A stretch of DNA of 64,000 nt from JACCTH01 sp963761985 (GTDB taxonomy: Bacteria; Actinomycetota; Acidimicrobiia; Spongiisociales; ZC4RG35), in assembly GCA_963761985.1 (NCBI GenBank), contig CAVXIT010000013.1:186001-250000 (forward strand), written 5' to 3'. This document shows positions 8,074-17,649 of this stretch, one piece after another. The notes beneath the pieces are model-generated. The model did no database searches. It was not told the DNA's origin and saw only the letters and a program-made list of their open reading frames with translations. The first letter of the stretch is position 1. Each line of letters begins with the position of its first letter. The position numbers were made by a program, and so were the translations under genes.

Positions 8074-9237
8074 ATGAAACTAAGAATGATCACCGGGATG
8101 GCGGTACTCCTCTTGCTGGCCGCCTGTACGCAGGCCGTCGATACCACGACAACGGCCGATGGAGCACCAGCCACTACCGCCGATGATGGCACCGCTACAA
8201 CTGCGGGCGGGGCGGGTACGACAGCCGCCGCCGGCGACACCACTACCACCGGAGCCGCAGCTTCTGGCGACGGTCTTCTGGCCGATATCCAGTCACGCGG
8301 CTCGGTCCGCTGCGGGATCAACGAGGCCGTGCCCGGCTTCGGTTTTCTCGAGGCGGACGGCACCCGCTCGGGCTTTGACATCGATTACTGCCGGGCCGTC
8401 GCGGCCGCAGTCTTTGGCGACCCTGAAGCTGTTGAGTTCGTGCCCTTGACCGCACAGCAGCGCTTCACCGCACTGCAGGCGGGTGAGATCGACGTGTTGA
8501 TGCGTAACACCACCTACACGGCGAGCCGGGACGGCGAACTCGGCGCCACGTTCCTTCGTACGACGTTCTACGACGGTCAGGGAATGATGGTTCGCAGCGA
8601 CTCGGGATTCACGGTCATGGAAGATCTCGCCAACACCGCAATCTGCGTGCTCTCGGGAACCACGACCGAGCTGAACCTCGCTACTCGCTTTGTCGACATC
8701 CCCTATGAGCCGTTGACCTTCGAGGAGAACGACGTCCTTCAGGAGGCGTTTGTCGCCGGTCAGTGCGATGGCTGGACGTCTGACAAGTCACAGCTCGCCG
8801 GCGTTCGTTCGGACTTCCCGGAAGGCCCCGAAGCGCTGCTGATCATGGACGAGACTTTCTCCAAAGAGCCTCTGGGACCGGCCGTGCGTGACGGCGACTC
8901 GCAATGGGCCCAGATCGTCGACTGGGTGGTCAACGTGACCATTATTGCCGAGGAGCTGGGGATCGAATCGGGCAACCTCGACACCTTCGCCGACACCGAT
9001 AACGCCGAAATTCGTCGCCTGCTCGGTCTCGAGATCGAGACTGATGATGGAATCACCGTGTTCGATGCCGGTCTCGGCCTCGAGCCGGGTTGGCCTGCTG
9101 ATGTGATTTCCGCCGTGGGCAACTACGGCGAGATCTTCAACCGCAATGTCGGTCCCGGAACGCCGCTTAACCTCGAGCGAGGGCTCAACGCTCTCTGGTC
9201 CGAAGGCGGCCTGATCTACGCCCCTCCGTTCCGTTAA
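8074..9237 (+). CDS. aapJ: General L-amino-acid ABC transporter binding lipoprotein (AapJ/BztA-like)
   Basis: 387 aa. Lipobox LLAAC with Cys18, then a Thr/Ala/Gly-rich linker to about residue 68, then an AapJ-type domain: GSVRCGINEAVPGFGF, SGFDIDYCRAVAAAVFGD, and the acidic C-terminal half usual for AapJ. It would bind a broad range of amino acids outside the membrane and feed the two permeases and ATPase encoded next. In proteobacteria AapJ is periplasmic; a lipid anchor makes sense in an actinobacterium. A GC-rich hairpin follows the gene. Confidence 0.92.
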   Translation: MKLRMITGMAVLLLLAACTQAVDTTTTADGAPATTADDGTATTAGGAGTTAAAGDTTTTGAAASGDGLLADIQSRGSVRCGINEAVPGFGFLEADGTRSGFDIDYCRAVAAAVFGDPEAVEFVPLTAQQRFTALQAGEIDVLMRNTTYTASRDGELGATFLRTTFYDGQGMMVRSDSGFTVMEDLANTAICVLSGTTTELNLATRFVDIPYEPLTFEENDVLQEAFVAGQCDGWTSDKSQLAGVRSDFPEGPEALLIMDETFSKEPLGPAVRDGDSQWAQIVDWVVNVTIIAEELGIESGNLDTFADTDNAEIRRLLGLEIETDDGITVFDAGLGLEPGWPADVISAVGNYGEIFNRNVGPGTPLNLERGLNALWSEGGLIYAPPFR

Positions 9238-9245
9238 ACAATTGA

Positions 9246-9277
9246 GAGGGCGCCGGTCGATCGGCCGGCGCCCCCTC
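9246..9277 (+). terminator. GC-rich hairpin between the aapJ- and aapQ-like genes
   Basis: GGCGCCGG (9249-9256) pairs with CCGGCGCC (9265-9272) around an 8-base loop; flanking GAG/CTC bases extend the stem with one bulge. No T run follows, so partial termination or mRNA stabilisation is more likely than full termination. It mirrors the hairpin after the other binding-protein gene at 3405-3439. Confidence 0.65.
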
Positions 9278-9288
9278 CTCAACTAGCG

Positions 9289-10446
9289 ATGCCCCAGACC
9301 AGGCCGCCCTTTTGGCGCAACGTCAGGTTCATCCGCGCCGTCGCGCAAGTCATCGTCCTGATCGGCGTGGTCGCGGTGGCTTACGTGCTCTTCTTCAACG
9401 TCACCAACAACTTGCGGGCGCGGGGGATAACGACCGACTTCGACTTTCTCGACCAGCCGATTGGTGTCAGGATTGCCGGTTCCGATCTCAGCCCCGGAGC
9501 GCCTGTCCGCGTGGCTCTGATCAACGGCGTCAAGAACACTTTCGCCTTGACCGTTGTGGGATTGCCCTTGCTGACGATCCTCGGCGTCCTGGTTGGAGTC
9601 GGGCGCCTCTCCGTCAATTGGCTCGTTGCCAAGGTATCGATGGTGTATGTCGAGATCCTGCGCAACTTGCCACCGCTGCTCCTGATCGTCTTCGCTTTTC
9701 AGGCAGTGATTTTGCGTCTGCCGCCGGCGCGCAGCCCGGCCACTCCCTTTGGCTGGTTCGTAATCAGCAACCTCGAGACCCATGTGCCCGGATTTAGGGC
9801 CGGCCCGGGTTACTCGACCTTCATGATCGCCGTCGGGCTCGGGCTTCTCGCCGCGGCTGGCGTCTGGTGGTGGCGCACTCAGGTCCAGCTAAAAACTGGA
9901 GCGCCACACCACCGCTGGGCCTGGAGCCTTGGTCTGCTCGCCCTGGTCACAGCGGCGGCCTACTTGCTGATCGGCCGTCCGCTGACGATTACACGACCGA
10001 TTCTCACCGGGCGCGTGGTCGAGGGTGGTTTCCGGGGACTCGGCGCCTTCTTCGCGGTCATGGGAGCTCTCGTCCTCTACACGTCATCGCACGTGGCCGA
10101 GATCGTCCGAGGTTCGATCCAGGCGGTTCCCAAGGGTCAAACCGAGGCCGCGACTGCCCTGGCTCTATCGGGATTCCAACGACTCCGCTTCGTGGTGCTC
10201 CCGCAGGCATTGAGGATTGCTTTGCCTCCAGTGATCAACCAGTACCTCAACTATGTCAAGAACACGTCGCTCGCGATCGTGGTTGGGTTCGCCGAGGTGA
10301 CTCTTATCGCCTTCCAGGCGATCGGCAATGGCCAACCCGCTCCCCAGGTGATCATCATCCTTATGGCTGCCTATCTGACCTTCAGCCTCGTTATCTCGCT
10401 CATCATCAACATCTTCAATCGCCGCCTGCGCCTGGTGACTCGATGA
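9289..10446 (+). CDS. aapQ: General L-amino-acid ABC transporter permease (AapQ/BztB-like)
   Basis: 385 aa inner-membrane protein. N-terminal helix near residues 20-40, the Aap-specific long segment LDQPIGVRIAGSDL and GVKNTFALTVVGLPLL, then VYVEILRNLPPLLLI. After a variable region comes the ATPase-contact loop AEIVRGSIQAVPKGQTEAA and VLPQALRIALPPVINQYLN. The unusual length compared with GlnP-type permeases is characteristic of AapQ. Its end overlaps the start of the next permease gene (ATGA), so the two should be made together as a heterodimer. Confidence 0.93.
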   Translation: MPQTRPPFWRNVRFIRAVAQVIVLIGVVAVAYVLFFNVTNNLRARGITTDFDFLDQPIGVRIAGSDLSPGAPVRVALINGVKNTFALTVVGLPLLTILGVLVGVGRLSVNWLVAKVSMVYVEILRNLPPLLLIVFAFQAVILRLPPARSPATPFGWFVISNLETHVPGFRAGPGYSTFMIAVGLGLLAAAGVWWWRTQVQLKTGAPHHRWAWSLGLLALVTAAAYLLIGRPLTITRPILTGRVVEGGFRGLGAFFAVMGALVLYTSSHVAEIVRGSIQAVPKGQTEAATALALSGFQRLRFVVLPQALRIALPPVINQYLNYVKNTSLAIVVGFAEVTLIAFQAIGNGQPAPQVIIILMAAYLTFSLVISLIINIFNRRLRLVTR

Positions 10447-11651
10447 CCATTGCCGCGACTCGACCGACCTGGATCAGGAAGAACCTCTTCGCGGGGACGT
10501 GGAGCTCGCTGGTGACGATTGTGCTCGGCCTCTTGATCGGATACGTGGCCTTCGGTGTGATCCGGTTCTTGGTGACGTCCGACTTCACCATCCTGCGAAG
10601 AAACCTGGCACTCTTCATGGTTGGGGCATTTCCGCAGTCCCAACTCTGGCGCGTCGGAATCGCGGTAGTCGTCCTCGCCTTGGGGGCGGGGATTGCCAGT
10701 GGGTTGATCAACGCCGCAGCCCGACTGCGCCTCCAACGAGCGAGCCTCCCCGTCCCCGCCCCACCAGGTCCGCATTCTCTGGCGAGCAGCCTTCGGAGGT
10801 ATTGGCCCCTCGGTTTGTTCATGGTGGTGTGCCTGCTCCTGACTCAGACCATCACGCCCACGCTCGTAGTTATTTCGGCGCTGGCATTGCTGACCGGGGC
10901 TACGTGGGTGGTTGCCAGGCTCCGATACTCGGGTTGGTCCTGGTTGGGCGTGGCCGCCTTCCCGTTGGTTGCGTATTGGGTGCTGACCGCTTCGGGCCTG
11001 GGCTGGGATGAATGGGGCGGGTTCATGCTCAACATCTTTCTCACCATTGCGGGCATCCTCTTCGCGTTTCCGATCGGCTTGGCTCTAGCGCTCGGCCGGC
11101 GCAGTTCCCTGCCCGTGGTCCGCACCTTCTCCGTCGCCTATATCGAACTCTTTCGCGGGGTTCCCCTCATCACTTTGCTTTTGATGGGGGTCTTCGTGCT
11201 CGGGTTCTTCCTCCCACTACAGCTGCGTCCCTCAAACGTCACCCGGATTCTGGTTGCGATCACGATCTTCGAAGCCGCCTATATCGCTGAAGTGATTCGG
11301 GGAGGACTGCAATCCGTGCCACCCGGCCAGGTCGAGGCCGCTTCGGCGCTCGGCCTGTCGACGTGGAAGACCACCCGCCTGATCGTTCTTCCGCAGGCTC
11401 TGCGCGCCACCATCCCGGCGATGGTCGGCCAGTTCATCAGCCTCTTCAAGGACACCACACTCGTCGCCGCCGTTGGACTGACAGACATGCTCAACACTTC
11501 AAGCATTGCCACGTCCCAGCCCGACTTCAATGCGCGGGGACTTGCCCGGATCACATTGCCGTTCATCGCCCTGGCCTTCTGGGCGGGGTCTTACACGATG
11601 TCGCGCGAGGCCCGGCGTCTCGAGCGGCGGCTAGGGATTGGAGAGCGATGA
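10443..11651 (+). CDS. aapM: General L-amino-acid ABC transporter permease (AapM/BztC-like)
   Basis: 402 aa from ATG 10443, which overlaps the upstream stop by four bases; the frame is open further upstream inside aapQ but that part is a shadow. Several N-terminal membrane helices are followed by the permease core: VAYIELFRGVPLITLLLM, AEVIRGGLQSVPPGQVEAA and VLPQALRATIPAMVGQFISL. It pairs with AapQ in the membrane. The next gene (ATPase) starts 4 bases inside its end. Confidence 0.93.
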   Translation: MTIAATRPTWIRKNLFAGTWSSLVTIVLGLLIGYVAFGVIRFLVTSDFTILRRNLALFMVGAFPQSQLWRVGIAVVVLALGAGIASGLINAAARLRLQRASLPVPAPPGPHSLASSLRRYWPLGLFMVVCLLLTQTITPTLVVISALALLTGATWVVARLRYSGWSWLGVAAFPLVAYWVLTASGLGWDEWGGFMLNIFLTIAGILFAFPIGLALALGRRSSLPVVRTFSVAYIELFRGVPLITLLLMGVFVLGFFLPLQLRPSNVTRILVAITIFEAAYIAEVIRGGLQSVPPGQVEAASALGLSTWKTTRLIVLPQALRATIPAMVGQFISLFKDTTLVAAVGLTDMLNTSSIATSQPDFNARGLARITLPFIALAFWAGSYTMSREARRLERRLGIGER

Positions 11652-12394
11652 CCGACCAAAAGCAAGAGCCGATGATCCAACTCGAAGGCGTGGACAAGTT
11701 CTTCGGAAGCTTCCAGGCACTCAAGGACGTGACGATGACGGTCGGCAAGACCGAAAACGTCGTTGTCATCGGGCCGTCGGGCTCGGGCAAGAGCACCTTG
11801 ATCCGGTGCATCAACCGTCTCGAGAAACACGACGCTGGTCGAGTGATCGTGGACGGAATCGAGCTCACCGACGATGTGCGCAACATTCAGGACGTCCGCA
11901 AGGAGACCGGGATGGTCTTCCAGCAATTCAATTTGTTCCCGCACCTGTCGGTGCTCGACAATGTCAGCCTGGCGCCCCGGCAGGTGCGGCGGATGGGGAA
12001 GGACGAGGCCGAGCAGATCGCGATGAAAATGCTCACCCGGGTCCGGATTCCCGAGCAGGCTCACAAATTCCCGGGCCAGCTCTCCGGTGGCCAGCAACAA
12101 CGGGTTGCTATCGCCCGGTCGCTGGCCATGCAACCAAAGATCATGCTTTTCGACGAACCCACCTCGGCGCTCGATCCGGAGATGATCAAGGAAGTCCTTG
12201 AAACGATGGAGGAACTGGCCGCCACCGGCATGACCATGATCGTGGTGACCCATGAGATGGGCTTCGCTCGGGCGGTGGCCGACCGGGTTGTGTTCATGGC
12301 AGACGGCCAGATCGTCGAAGTCGGCACCCCCGAACACTTCTTCACAGATCCTGACGAAGAACGTACCAAACTCTTCCTCTCCCAAATCCTTTGA
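11648..12394 (+). CDS. aapP: General L-amino-acid ABC transporter ATP-binding protein (AapP/BztD-like)
   Basis: 248 aa. Walker A GPSGSGKS, Q-loop VFQQFNLFPH, signature LSGGQQQR, Walker B IMLFDEPTSALD and switch VVTHEMGFA. ATG 11648 overlaps the permease stop. It drives the AapQM channel. Its own stop overlaps the TTG start of the CapA-like gene (TTGA), which suggests the downstream lipoprotein belongs to the same transcript. Confidence 0.95.
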   Translation: MTDQKQEPMIQLEGVDKFFGSFQALKDVTMTVGKTENVVVIGPSGSGKSTLIRCINRLEKHDAGRVIVDGIELTDDVRNIQDVRKETGMVFQQFNLFPHLSVLDNVSLAPRQVRRMGKDEAEQIAMKMLTRVRIPEQAHKFPGQLSGGQQQRVAIARSLAMQPKIMLFDEPTSALDPEMIKEVLETMEELAATGMTMIVVTHEMGFARAVADRVVFMADGQIVEVGTPEHFFTDPDEERTKLFLSQIL

Positions 12395-13455
12395 CAAATC
12401 GTCTGTCCGGGCGCTGCGCCGTTGCTTTGGCGTTATTGGTCTTTGCCTGTGCTCAGCCGCAAGCCGAATTGCGAGCGTTGCCCACTACAGCTGCGCCGAC
12501 CACCACGACCACTGTTCCCACCACGACTACCACGATTGCACCCACCACCACTGCGGTGCCCACGACAACCCTCCCTGAGAAGGGGTGGCTTGTGATCCAG
12601 GGAGCAGGCGACGTCAACCTTGATCCCACCTACATCCCGGCATTGGCCGACCGCGGCTATGACTGGGCGTGGAGCGGCCTCGAGGGGTTCTTCCTCGATG
12701 ACGATCTCACGGTTATCAACCTCGAGTGCTCGCCGTCGGAAATTGGCGTGGCCGAGGACAAGGCCTTCACTTTTCGATGCCCCAACGGAATTCCGGAGAT
12801 GGTGGCGGCAGGGATCGAGGTGACGAACCTCGGCAACAACCATTCCCAGGACTTTGGCAAAGAGGCCATGGTCGATGGCCGGCAACGGCTGCTCGCAGCG
12901 GGTTTGCAACCAGTGGGAGCCGGGGCCGATGTGACCGAAGCATCAGACTTCGCCCGCTTTGAACTGAATGGATGGAAGGTGGCGGTGGTTGGATTCGGCG
13001 GGGTTCGGCCGCACGATGGATGGATTGCCACGGCGGATGTGGCGGGGATGGCTGACGGCGACACCATCGAGACGATGTCCGCGGCGGTCAGTGCTGCCGA
13101 AGAATGGGCCGATTGGGTCGTCGTCACGGTTCATTGGGGAAAGGAGCTCGACCGCGAGCCCCAACCTGGCGACGTCGAGCGAACTCAAGCCATGATCGAC
13201 GCCGGGGCCGATGTCGTCTTCGGTCACCACGCGCACCGCCTTCAGCCGTTCGAATTTGTCCGCGAGCGGCCGGTCTTTTGGGGCCTGGGCAACTTTGTGT
13301 GGCCGGCCTTCTCAGTGGCTGGCTCGGAGACCGGAGTCGGCCGGGTTGTGATCTCGCCCACCGGCGAGATCAGCGGTTGTCTCGTCCCCGCTGTCATGGA
13401 AAGCTCGGGGCACCCTGTGTTAACCGCCGAGCCTTCGTGTGGGGTCGAATCGTGA
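12391..13455 (+). CDS. CapA-like metallophosphatase-fold lipoprotein
   Basis: 354 aa. Signal peptide with lipobox VFAC (Cys20), a Thr/Pro linker (about 30-65), then a CapA/PgsA-type domain with GAGDVNLD near the start, VINLECSPS, LGNNHSQDFG, VVTVHWGKE and GHHAHRLQPFE. The GD, N-H and H-x-H residues are the usual metal ligands of the calcineurin-like fold. Named members act in poly-gamma-glutamate capsule assembly, but no ligase (CapB/CapC) is nearby, so the substrate is unknown. TTG start and four-base overlaps with aapP before and the beta-propeller gene after suggest one operon. Confidence 0.82.
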   Translation: MTNRLSGRCAVALALLVFACAQPQAELRALPTTAAPTTTTTVPTTTTTIAPTTTAVPTTTLPEKGWLVIQGAGDVNLDPTYIPALADRGYDWAWSGLEGFFLDDDLTVINLECSPSEIGVAEDKAFTFRCPNGIPEMVAAGIEVTNLGNNHSQDFGKEAMVDGRQRLLAAGLQPVGAGADVTEASDFARFELNGWKVAVVGFGGVRPHDGWIATADVAGMADGDTIETMSAAVSAAEEWADWVVVTVHWGKELDREPQPGDVERTQAMIDAGADVVFGHHAHRLQPFEFVRERPVFWGLGNFVWPAFSVAGSETGVGRVVISPTGEISGCLVPAVMESSGHPVLTAEPSCGVES

Positions 13456-14987
13456 CTCGCCGCCGCAATGTGCTTCTCGTCATCGCCGGATTAGGAGCGG
13501 CGTTGGGCGCCGCCGCCTTCCTTGCGGCGCCGGACCTGCCTCGCTTCGCTCTGGCTGCTACCCCAACCTCAACGACGCGGCCGATACCCACGACTACCGC
13601 TTCAACCACGACGACCGCTCCGACGACGACTCTCGCTCCCACTACAACGCTTCCGCTCCGCGAGACAGGGACAGTCCCGGGCTTCACGGTCGGCCAACCA
13701 TGGGGCTCGGTCGTGGGCTTGACGATGTTTCGGGGCAATCCCACCCGGACCTACTACGGCGAAGGCCCGCTCCCCGCGACCCCGGAGGTTCTTTGGTCAT
13801 ATCCCGACGAGGGCCTGATGTGCGGCTCGTCATCTGTCGGGGGTGTGTCGAGCCAGTGGTGTGGGAGCGGCTGGACCGGACAACCGGTGGTTTGGGAACG
13901 ACCGGACGGGATCACCGAGGTGATTTTTGGCGCGTACGACAAGGCGGTGCATTTTCTCGATGCGGATACGGGAGAAGAGCTGCGCCCGTCGTTTCTCACC
14001 GGCGACATCATCAAGGGTTCGGTCACGCTCGACCCGGACGGGTTTCCCCTTCTCTACTTCGGATCGCGTGACAACAAGCTACGAATTGTCGCGGTTGATC
14101 GTGAAACCCCGACCGAGCTGTGGAGCCTTGACGCCGACGCGGTCGACGGAATTTGGAACGACGACTGGGACGGCAACCCGGTGATTGTCGACGACATGCT
14201 CTACGAGGGAGGCGAGAACGGTTGGTTCTTTGCGATCAAGCTAAACAGAGCTCTCGGTGGCGACGGGCTCGTCACTGTCAACCCTGAGATTCTCTTCTCC
14301 ACCCCCGCCTGGAATTCAGATCTGCTTTCGCGAGTCGGGCGCAACGTCTCGATAGAGAGCTCGGTGATGGTGCATGACCAGATTGTCTACATGGGCAACT
14401 CGGGCGGCCGGATCGTCGGCTTCGATGTCTCGGACGTGGCGAATGGGAACGTTCCGATTGCCTTCGACTACTGGGTCGGCGACGACACCGACGCCACTCT
14501 TTCCTCTGACAGCGAAGGAATGATCTATGTGGCGGTTGAAGAAGAGCGCAAGAACGATCGCAGCCAGGAACTAGGTCAACTCATCAAGCTCGATCCCACC
14601 GCTGAGGATCCTTACCTTTGGGGGGTGAAAGTCCCCGGGGGCGATCAGCCCGGGGGACTGTGGGCAACACCTGCGATCGGATTGGGCATTGTCTATGCGT
14701 CGACGGAGCCGGGCGACTTGCTCGCGGTAGATGCGGCTACCGGTGAGGTGACTTGGACTGAGAACATCGGCTTTCATGCCTGGTCCTCGCCGGTGATCGT
14801 GGGCGAAGAGTTGCTGGTCGCGACCTGCACCGGCGAGCTTCGGGCTTACTCGCTCGCCGACCCGGCCCACCCCGTCTCGACGTGGACCTTCAGACTCTCC
14901 GAGTCATGCATCGAATCCACCCCTGCGGTCTGGAACGGTCGCATCTATGTAGGCGTGCGAGACGGAAAGTTCTACGCGGTCGGCTGA
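13452..14987 (+). CDS. Exported PQQ-like beta-propeller (WD40-like quinoprotein fold) protein
   Basis: 511 aa from GTG 13452 (GTGA overlap with the capA-like stop). A Sec signal or anchor covers about residues 8-28, then a Thr-rich linker. The rest is made of repeated blades such as VHFLDADTGEELRP, LRIVAVDRETPTELWSLDADA, LLAVDAATGEVTWTE and ELRAYSLADPAHPVSTW. The PQQ-type repeats do not by themselves prove cofactor binding. It may act as an extracellular scaffold or binding protein with the CapA-like lipoprotein. A hairpin that may terminate both strands follows. Confidence 0.8.
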   Translation: MTRRRNVLLVIAGLGAALGAAAFLAAPDLPRFALAATPTSTTRPIPTTTASTTTTAPTTTLAPTTTLPLRETGTVPGFTVGQPWGSVVGLTMFRGNPTRTYYGEGPLPATPEVLWSYPDEGLMCGSSSVGGVSSQWCGSGWTGQPVVWERPDGITEVIFGAYDKAVHFLDADTGEELRPSFLTGDIIKGSVTLDPDGFPLLYFGSRDNKLRIVAVDRETPTELWSLDADAVDGIWNDDWDGNPVIVDDMLYEGGENGWFFAIKLNRALGGDGLVTVNPEILFSTPAWNSDLLSRVGRNVSIESSVMVHDQIVYMGNSGGRIVGFDVSDVANGNVPIAFDYWVGDDTDATLSSDSEGMIYVAVEEERKNDRSQELGQLIKLDPTAEDPYLWGVKVPGGDQPGGLWATPAIGLGIVYASTEPGDLLAVDAATGEVTWTENIGFHAWSSPVIVGEELLVATCTGELRAYSLADPAHPVSTWTFRLSESCIESTPAVWNGRIYVGVRDGKFYAVG

Positions 14988-15013
14988 GATCTCTCAGCCT
15001 ACCGAAAGACGTT

Positions 15014-15036
15014 GCTCGGCTGACGGCGAGCTTTTG
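15014..15036. terminator. Short hairpin with T run between convergent genes
   Basis: GCTCG (15014-15018) pairs with CGAGC (15027-15031) around 8 bases and is followed by TTTTG on the plus strand. It lies in the 50-base gap between the beta-propeller gene (plus) and the M20 amidohydrolase gene (minus). Confidence 0.5.
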
Positions 15037-15037
15037 T

Positions 15038-16186
15038 CTAGATCCTTAAGTCCTTCCACCTATCGTTTTCGGCGACGTCGAGCACCGTCCATGCCATGGC
15101 AACCGCGCCGTCGATGATCGCCTTGTTGCCCGCCTCGGTGATTGTGGCGGCGGCGAACTCCGGCTGATGGTTGACCGCCGGGAGAGAGTCGATGTTGAGC
15201 ATCGGGTGGATTGAAGGCACGATTTTCGAGACATTGCCCATATCGGTCGAACCCGAGACCGTGGGTGGGAGGTCGTATCCACGCTGCATCGGCCGTCCCA
15301 GCGCCTTCGAGTTGGCCTCGAAGTAGTCGATGAGCACTTCGTTGCTGTTCATGTCCTCATAGGTGTGACCGACGCTCTCGAACTCGACCTCGCAACCAGT
15401 TGCAAGGGCCGCCGCCTCAAAGCAGGCCTGCACCTTGGGGAGCAGAACATCGAGACGGTCTTGCTGGGGCGCTCGCACGTACCAGCTTGACCGGGTGAAC
15501 GATGGAATGATGTTGGCCGCGTCGCCACCATGCGTGATGATTCCGTGCACTTTGTCCGTCGGTTCCAACTGCTGGCGCAGAGTCGAGACGTTGACATATG
15601 CCTGGACGAATGCGTCGAGAGCGTTGATGCCCTGCCAGGGATAAGCCGAGGCATGGGCATCCTTGCCGTGATAGAGAACGTCGATATGGGCAACGGAGAT
15701 GATGTTGGGATCGACCACGTCGTGGGTGGATGGGTGCACCATCATTGAGAACGAGGCGTCACCGAACGCTCCGGCGTTGATCAGATCGACTTTGCCGCCG
15801 AACTTTTCCTCCGCCGGTGTTCCGAGCACAGTGACCCGGAAGCCGAGATTTTCGGCCGCGGCGACGAGACCTAGTCCAGCCCCCACGGCGGAGGTGGCGA
15901 TGATGTTGTGGCCGCACGCGTGACCGACCCCCGGGAGCGCGTCGTACTCGGCGCAGATGATGACTTCGGGGCCGACACTTCCAGCCCGGGCGACGAAGGC
16001 AGTCTCGATCCCGTACGCGGGATATTCGACCGAAAACCCGTTACCGGAGAGATATTCGGCGAGTCGGGCTGAGCTTTCCCTTTCCTCGTAGGCGATCTCA
16101 GGGTGCTCATACATCCACTTGCTGATATCGATGAGAGCGTCGCGGTGGCTCTCGATTGTGGTGCGGGCAGCATCTTTTTCGCTCAT
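15038..16186 (-). CDS. M20 family metal-dependent amidohydrolase (AbgB/PatB-like)
   Basis: 382 aa. Metal ligands are in HACGHN and PAEEKFGGK, preceded by CAEYDALPGVG; the lid domain contains GKDAHASAYPWQGINALDA, typical of the M20D group that includes aminobenzoyl-glutamate hydrolase and N-acyl-amino-acid deacylases. It would hydrolyse an amide-linked amino acid in the cytoplasm. No signal peptide. Its start overlaps the upstream transporter stop by four bases, so a scavenging or export pair is likely. The exact substrate cannot be read from the sequence. Confidence 0.88.
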   Translation of the reverse strand: MSEKDAARTTIESHRDALIDISKWMYEHPEIAYEERESSARLAEYLSGNGFSVEYPAYGIETAFVARAGSVGPEVIICAEYDALPGVGHACGHNIIATSAVGAGLGLVAAAENLGFRVTVLGTPAEEKFGGKVDLINAGAFGDASFSMMVHPSTHDVVDPNIISVAHIDVLYHGKDAHASAYPWQGINALDAFVQAYVNVSTLRQQLEPTDKVHGIITHGGDAANIIPSFTRSSWYVRAPQQDRLDVLLPKVQACFEAAALATGCEVEFESVGHTYEDMNSNEVLIDYFEANSKALGRPMQRGYDLPPTVSGSTDMGNVSKIVPSIHPMLNIDSLPAVNHQPEFAAATITEAGNKAIIDGAVAMAWTVLDVAENDRWKDLRI

Positions 16187-17076
16187 TGAGCAACCCTAAC
16201 GCTCGCCCGATCACGACCCGTTACGAGGAGCCCGATGACAACGAGGGCAACTCCGGCGAGTTGAAGAATCGAAGGGGTCTCGGCGAAAATTAGCCGTCCG
16301 AGCAGCACTGACGCCACCGGCTGAATCGTCAGCAGCACTGAGGTGACCGCCGCTGGCAGGCGTGGTAGGCCAATGCTGATGAGCAACCATCCGCCCGCAT
16401 GGACACCGAGCCCGAGCACCAACAACCACCCATGTGCGGGCCAGGTCACGGAGAGATCAATCGCATTGAGGAGCCAGCCGACCAGCAACGAAGCCAGCCC
16501 TCCCGCGATGGTGGCAACGAGCAACGGACCAGCCGGGCGGCGGTCATCTTGGTTGGCGCTGCGTTGCATGAGGATGAATCCGGCATAGGAAAGGCCGGTG
16601 GCAATCCCAAAGATCACCCCTAGTCCGGGGTTGCGACCGTACGCCCCGGAGCCTCCGATGCCAGAGATAAACACCACCCCGACCATCACCAATCCCACCG
16701 ACCACATCAGCGCATTGGCGGGTCGCTCTTTGAGAACCATCCAGGCAATCAGCGGAACAAACACCACTTGGGTATTTCCGAGGACGGTGGCCAGTCCCGC
16801 TCCGACTTCCTCGATGGCGTGATGCCAGAAGATCAGGTCGGCGCAGAAAAAGAGTCCGGCGGCTACGGCCAATCCCAGAACCCTCCGGGGCAGGGGTCCG
16901 TAGGCGTGGTTCTCACGCCGGGCCAGCAGAGCCAGGAGCGGCAGCGCATAGAAACAGCGGAAGACCGCCGCGGTCTCGGGGGTCACCTCGGCGAGACGAA
17001 ACAGGATCGCCGAGGTGGCGATCACCAAGGCACCAAGCACCGCCGAGACCGCGGGCCGTTCCGCCAACCAGTTCAT
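16183..17076 (-). CDS. EamA/DMT-family transporter
   Basis: 297 aa, about ten hydrophobic helices in two EamA repeats (first about 10-135, second about 150-290). Recognisable features are RCFYALPLLALLA in repeat one and the second-repeat TIQPVASVLLGRLIFAE. The family exports or imports amino acids, nucleosides and metabolites. It is followed by, and translationally coupled to, the M20 hydrolase gene. It is divergent from the lipoprotein at 17133. Confidence 0.88.
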   Translation of the reverse strand: MNWLAERPAVSAVLGALVIATSAILFRLAEVTPETAAVFRCFYALPLLALLARRENHAYGPLPRRVLGLAVAAGLFFCADLIFWHHAIEEVGAGLATVLGNTQVVFVPLIAWMVLKERPANALMWSVGLVMVGVVFISGIGGSGAYGRNPGLGVIFGIATGLSYAGFILMQRSANQDDRRPAGPLLVATIAGGLASLLVGWLLNAIDLSVTWPAHGWLLVLGLGVHAGGWLLISIGLPRLPAAVTSVLLTIQPVASVLLGRLIFAETPSILQLAGVALVVIGLLVTGRDRASVRVAQ

Positions 17077-17132
17077 GTGGCGCCAATCTATGGCGACACT
17101 GGAGGAACGGGTCTGCGCGATATCTTGAACCC

Positions 17133-17648
17133 GTGCGACTTCGCTGGGTCATCCTCCCCTTGTCGATCCTTCTCGTTGCCTGTGGGCAAGGCGCGAGTGT
17201 TTCCACCACGACCGCAACGACCGCAACGACCGGGGAACTAGCGACAACCTCGACCGTCGAAGCACTCGTCGAGTGTCCACCCATCGAGTATCAGGTCACC
17301 GAGCTTCCGACTCGCGTGACGGGAGAAGGGGCGGAGCTCGGTGAAATCGAGCTCGACGAGTTCACCGCGATCGGCGGAACTCGGTCGGTGTTCTGGCTCA
17401 CAAGCGAGGGCGACCTGGCGATCGCCCTCATCAGAGGGACTCTTCCTCCCGAAGACTGGCCCGGAGAACGCGGCCAAGTCGATGTTGTTGGACTCGATGC
17501 AGTCGCCGGCCCCTTCGACGATGGCAAATGGGTAGCCGCTTGGTTTGAAGGCGACGGGACCGACCGATGTGACCTCTACACGATGGTCTTTTATCCCCCC
17601 GTAGAGCCATTCGAGGTCGAAACGACGCTGCGGGGGATAGTTCGCTGA
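17133..17648 (+). CDS. Hypothetical lipoprotein
   Basis: 171 aa. GTG start; lipobox LLVAC with Cys17, a Thr-rich linker to about residue 45, then a domain of about 120 residues with two cysteines (in VECPP and DRCDLY) and no family I recognise. TATCTT at 17121-17126 ends six bases before the GTG, as expected for a leaderless mRNA. It ends one base before the convergent SPFH gene. Confidence 0.75.
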   Translation: MRLRWVILPLSILLVACGQGASVSTTTATTATTGELATTSTVEALVECPPIEYQVTELPTRVTGEGAELGEIELDEFTAIGGTRSVFWLTSEGDLAIALIRGTLPPEDWPGERGQVDVVGLDAVAGPFDDGKWVAAWFEGDGTDRCDLYTMVFYPPVEPFEVETTLRGIVR

Positions 17649-17649
17649 C

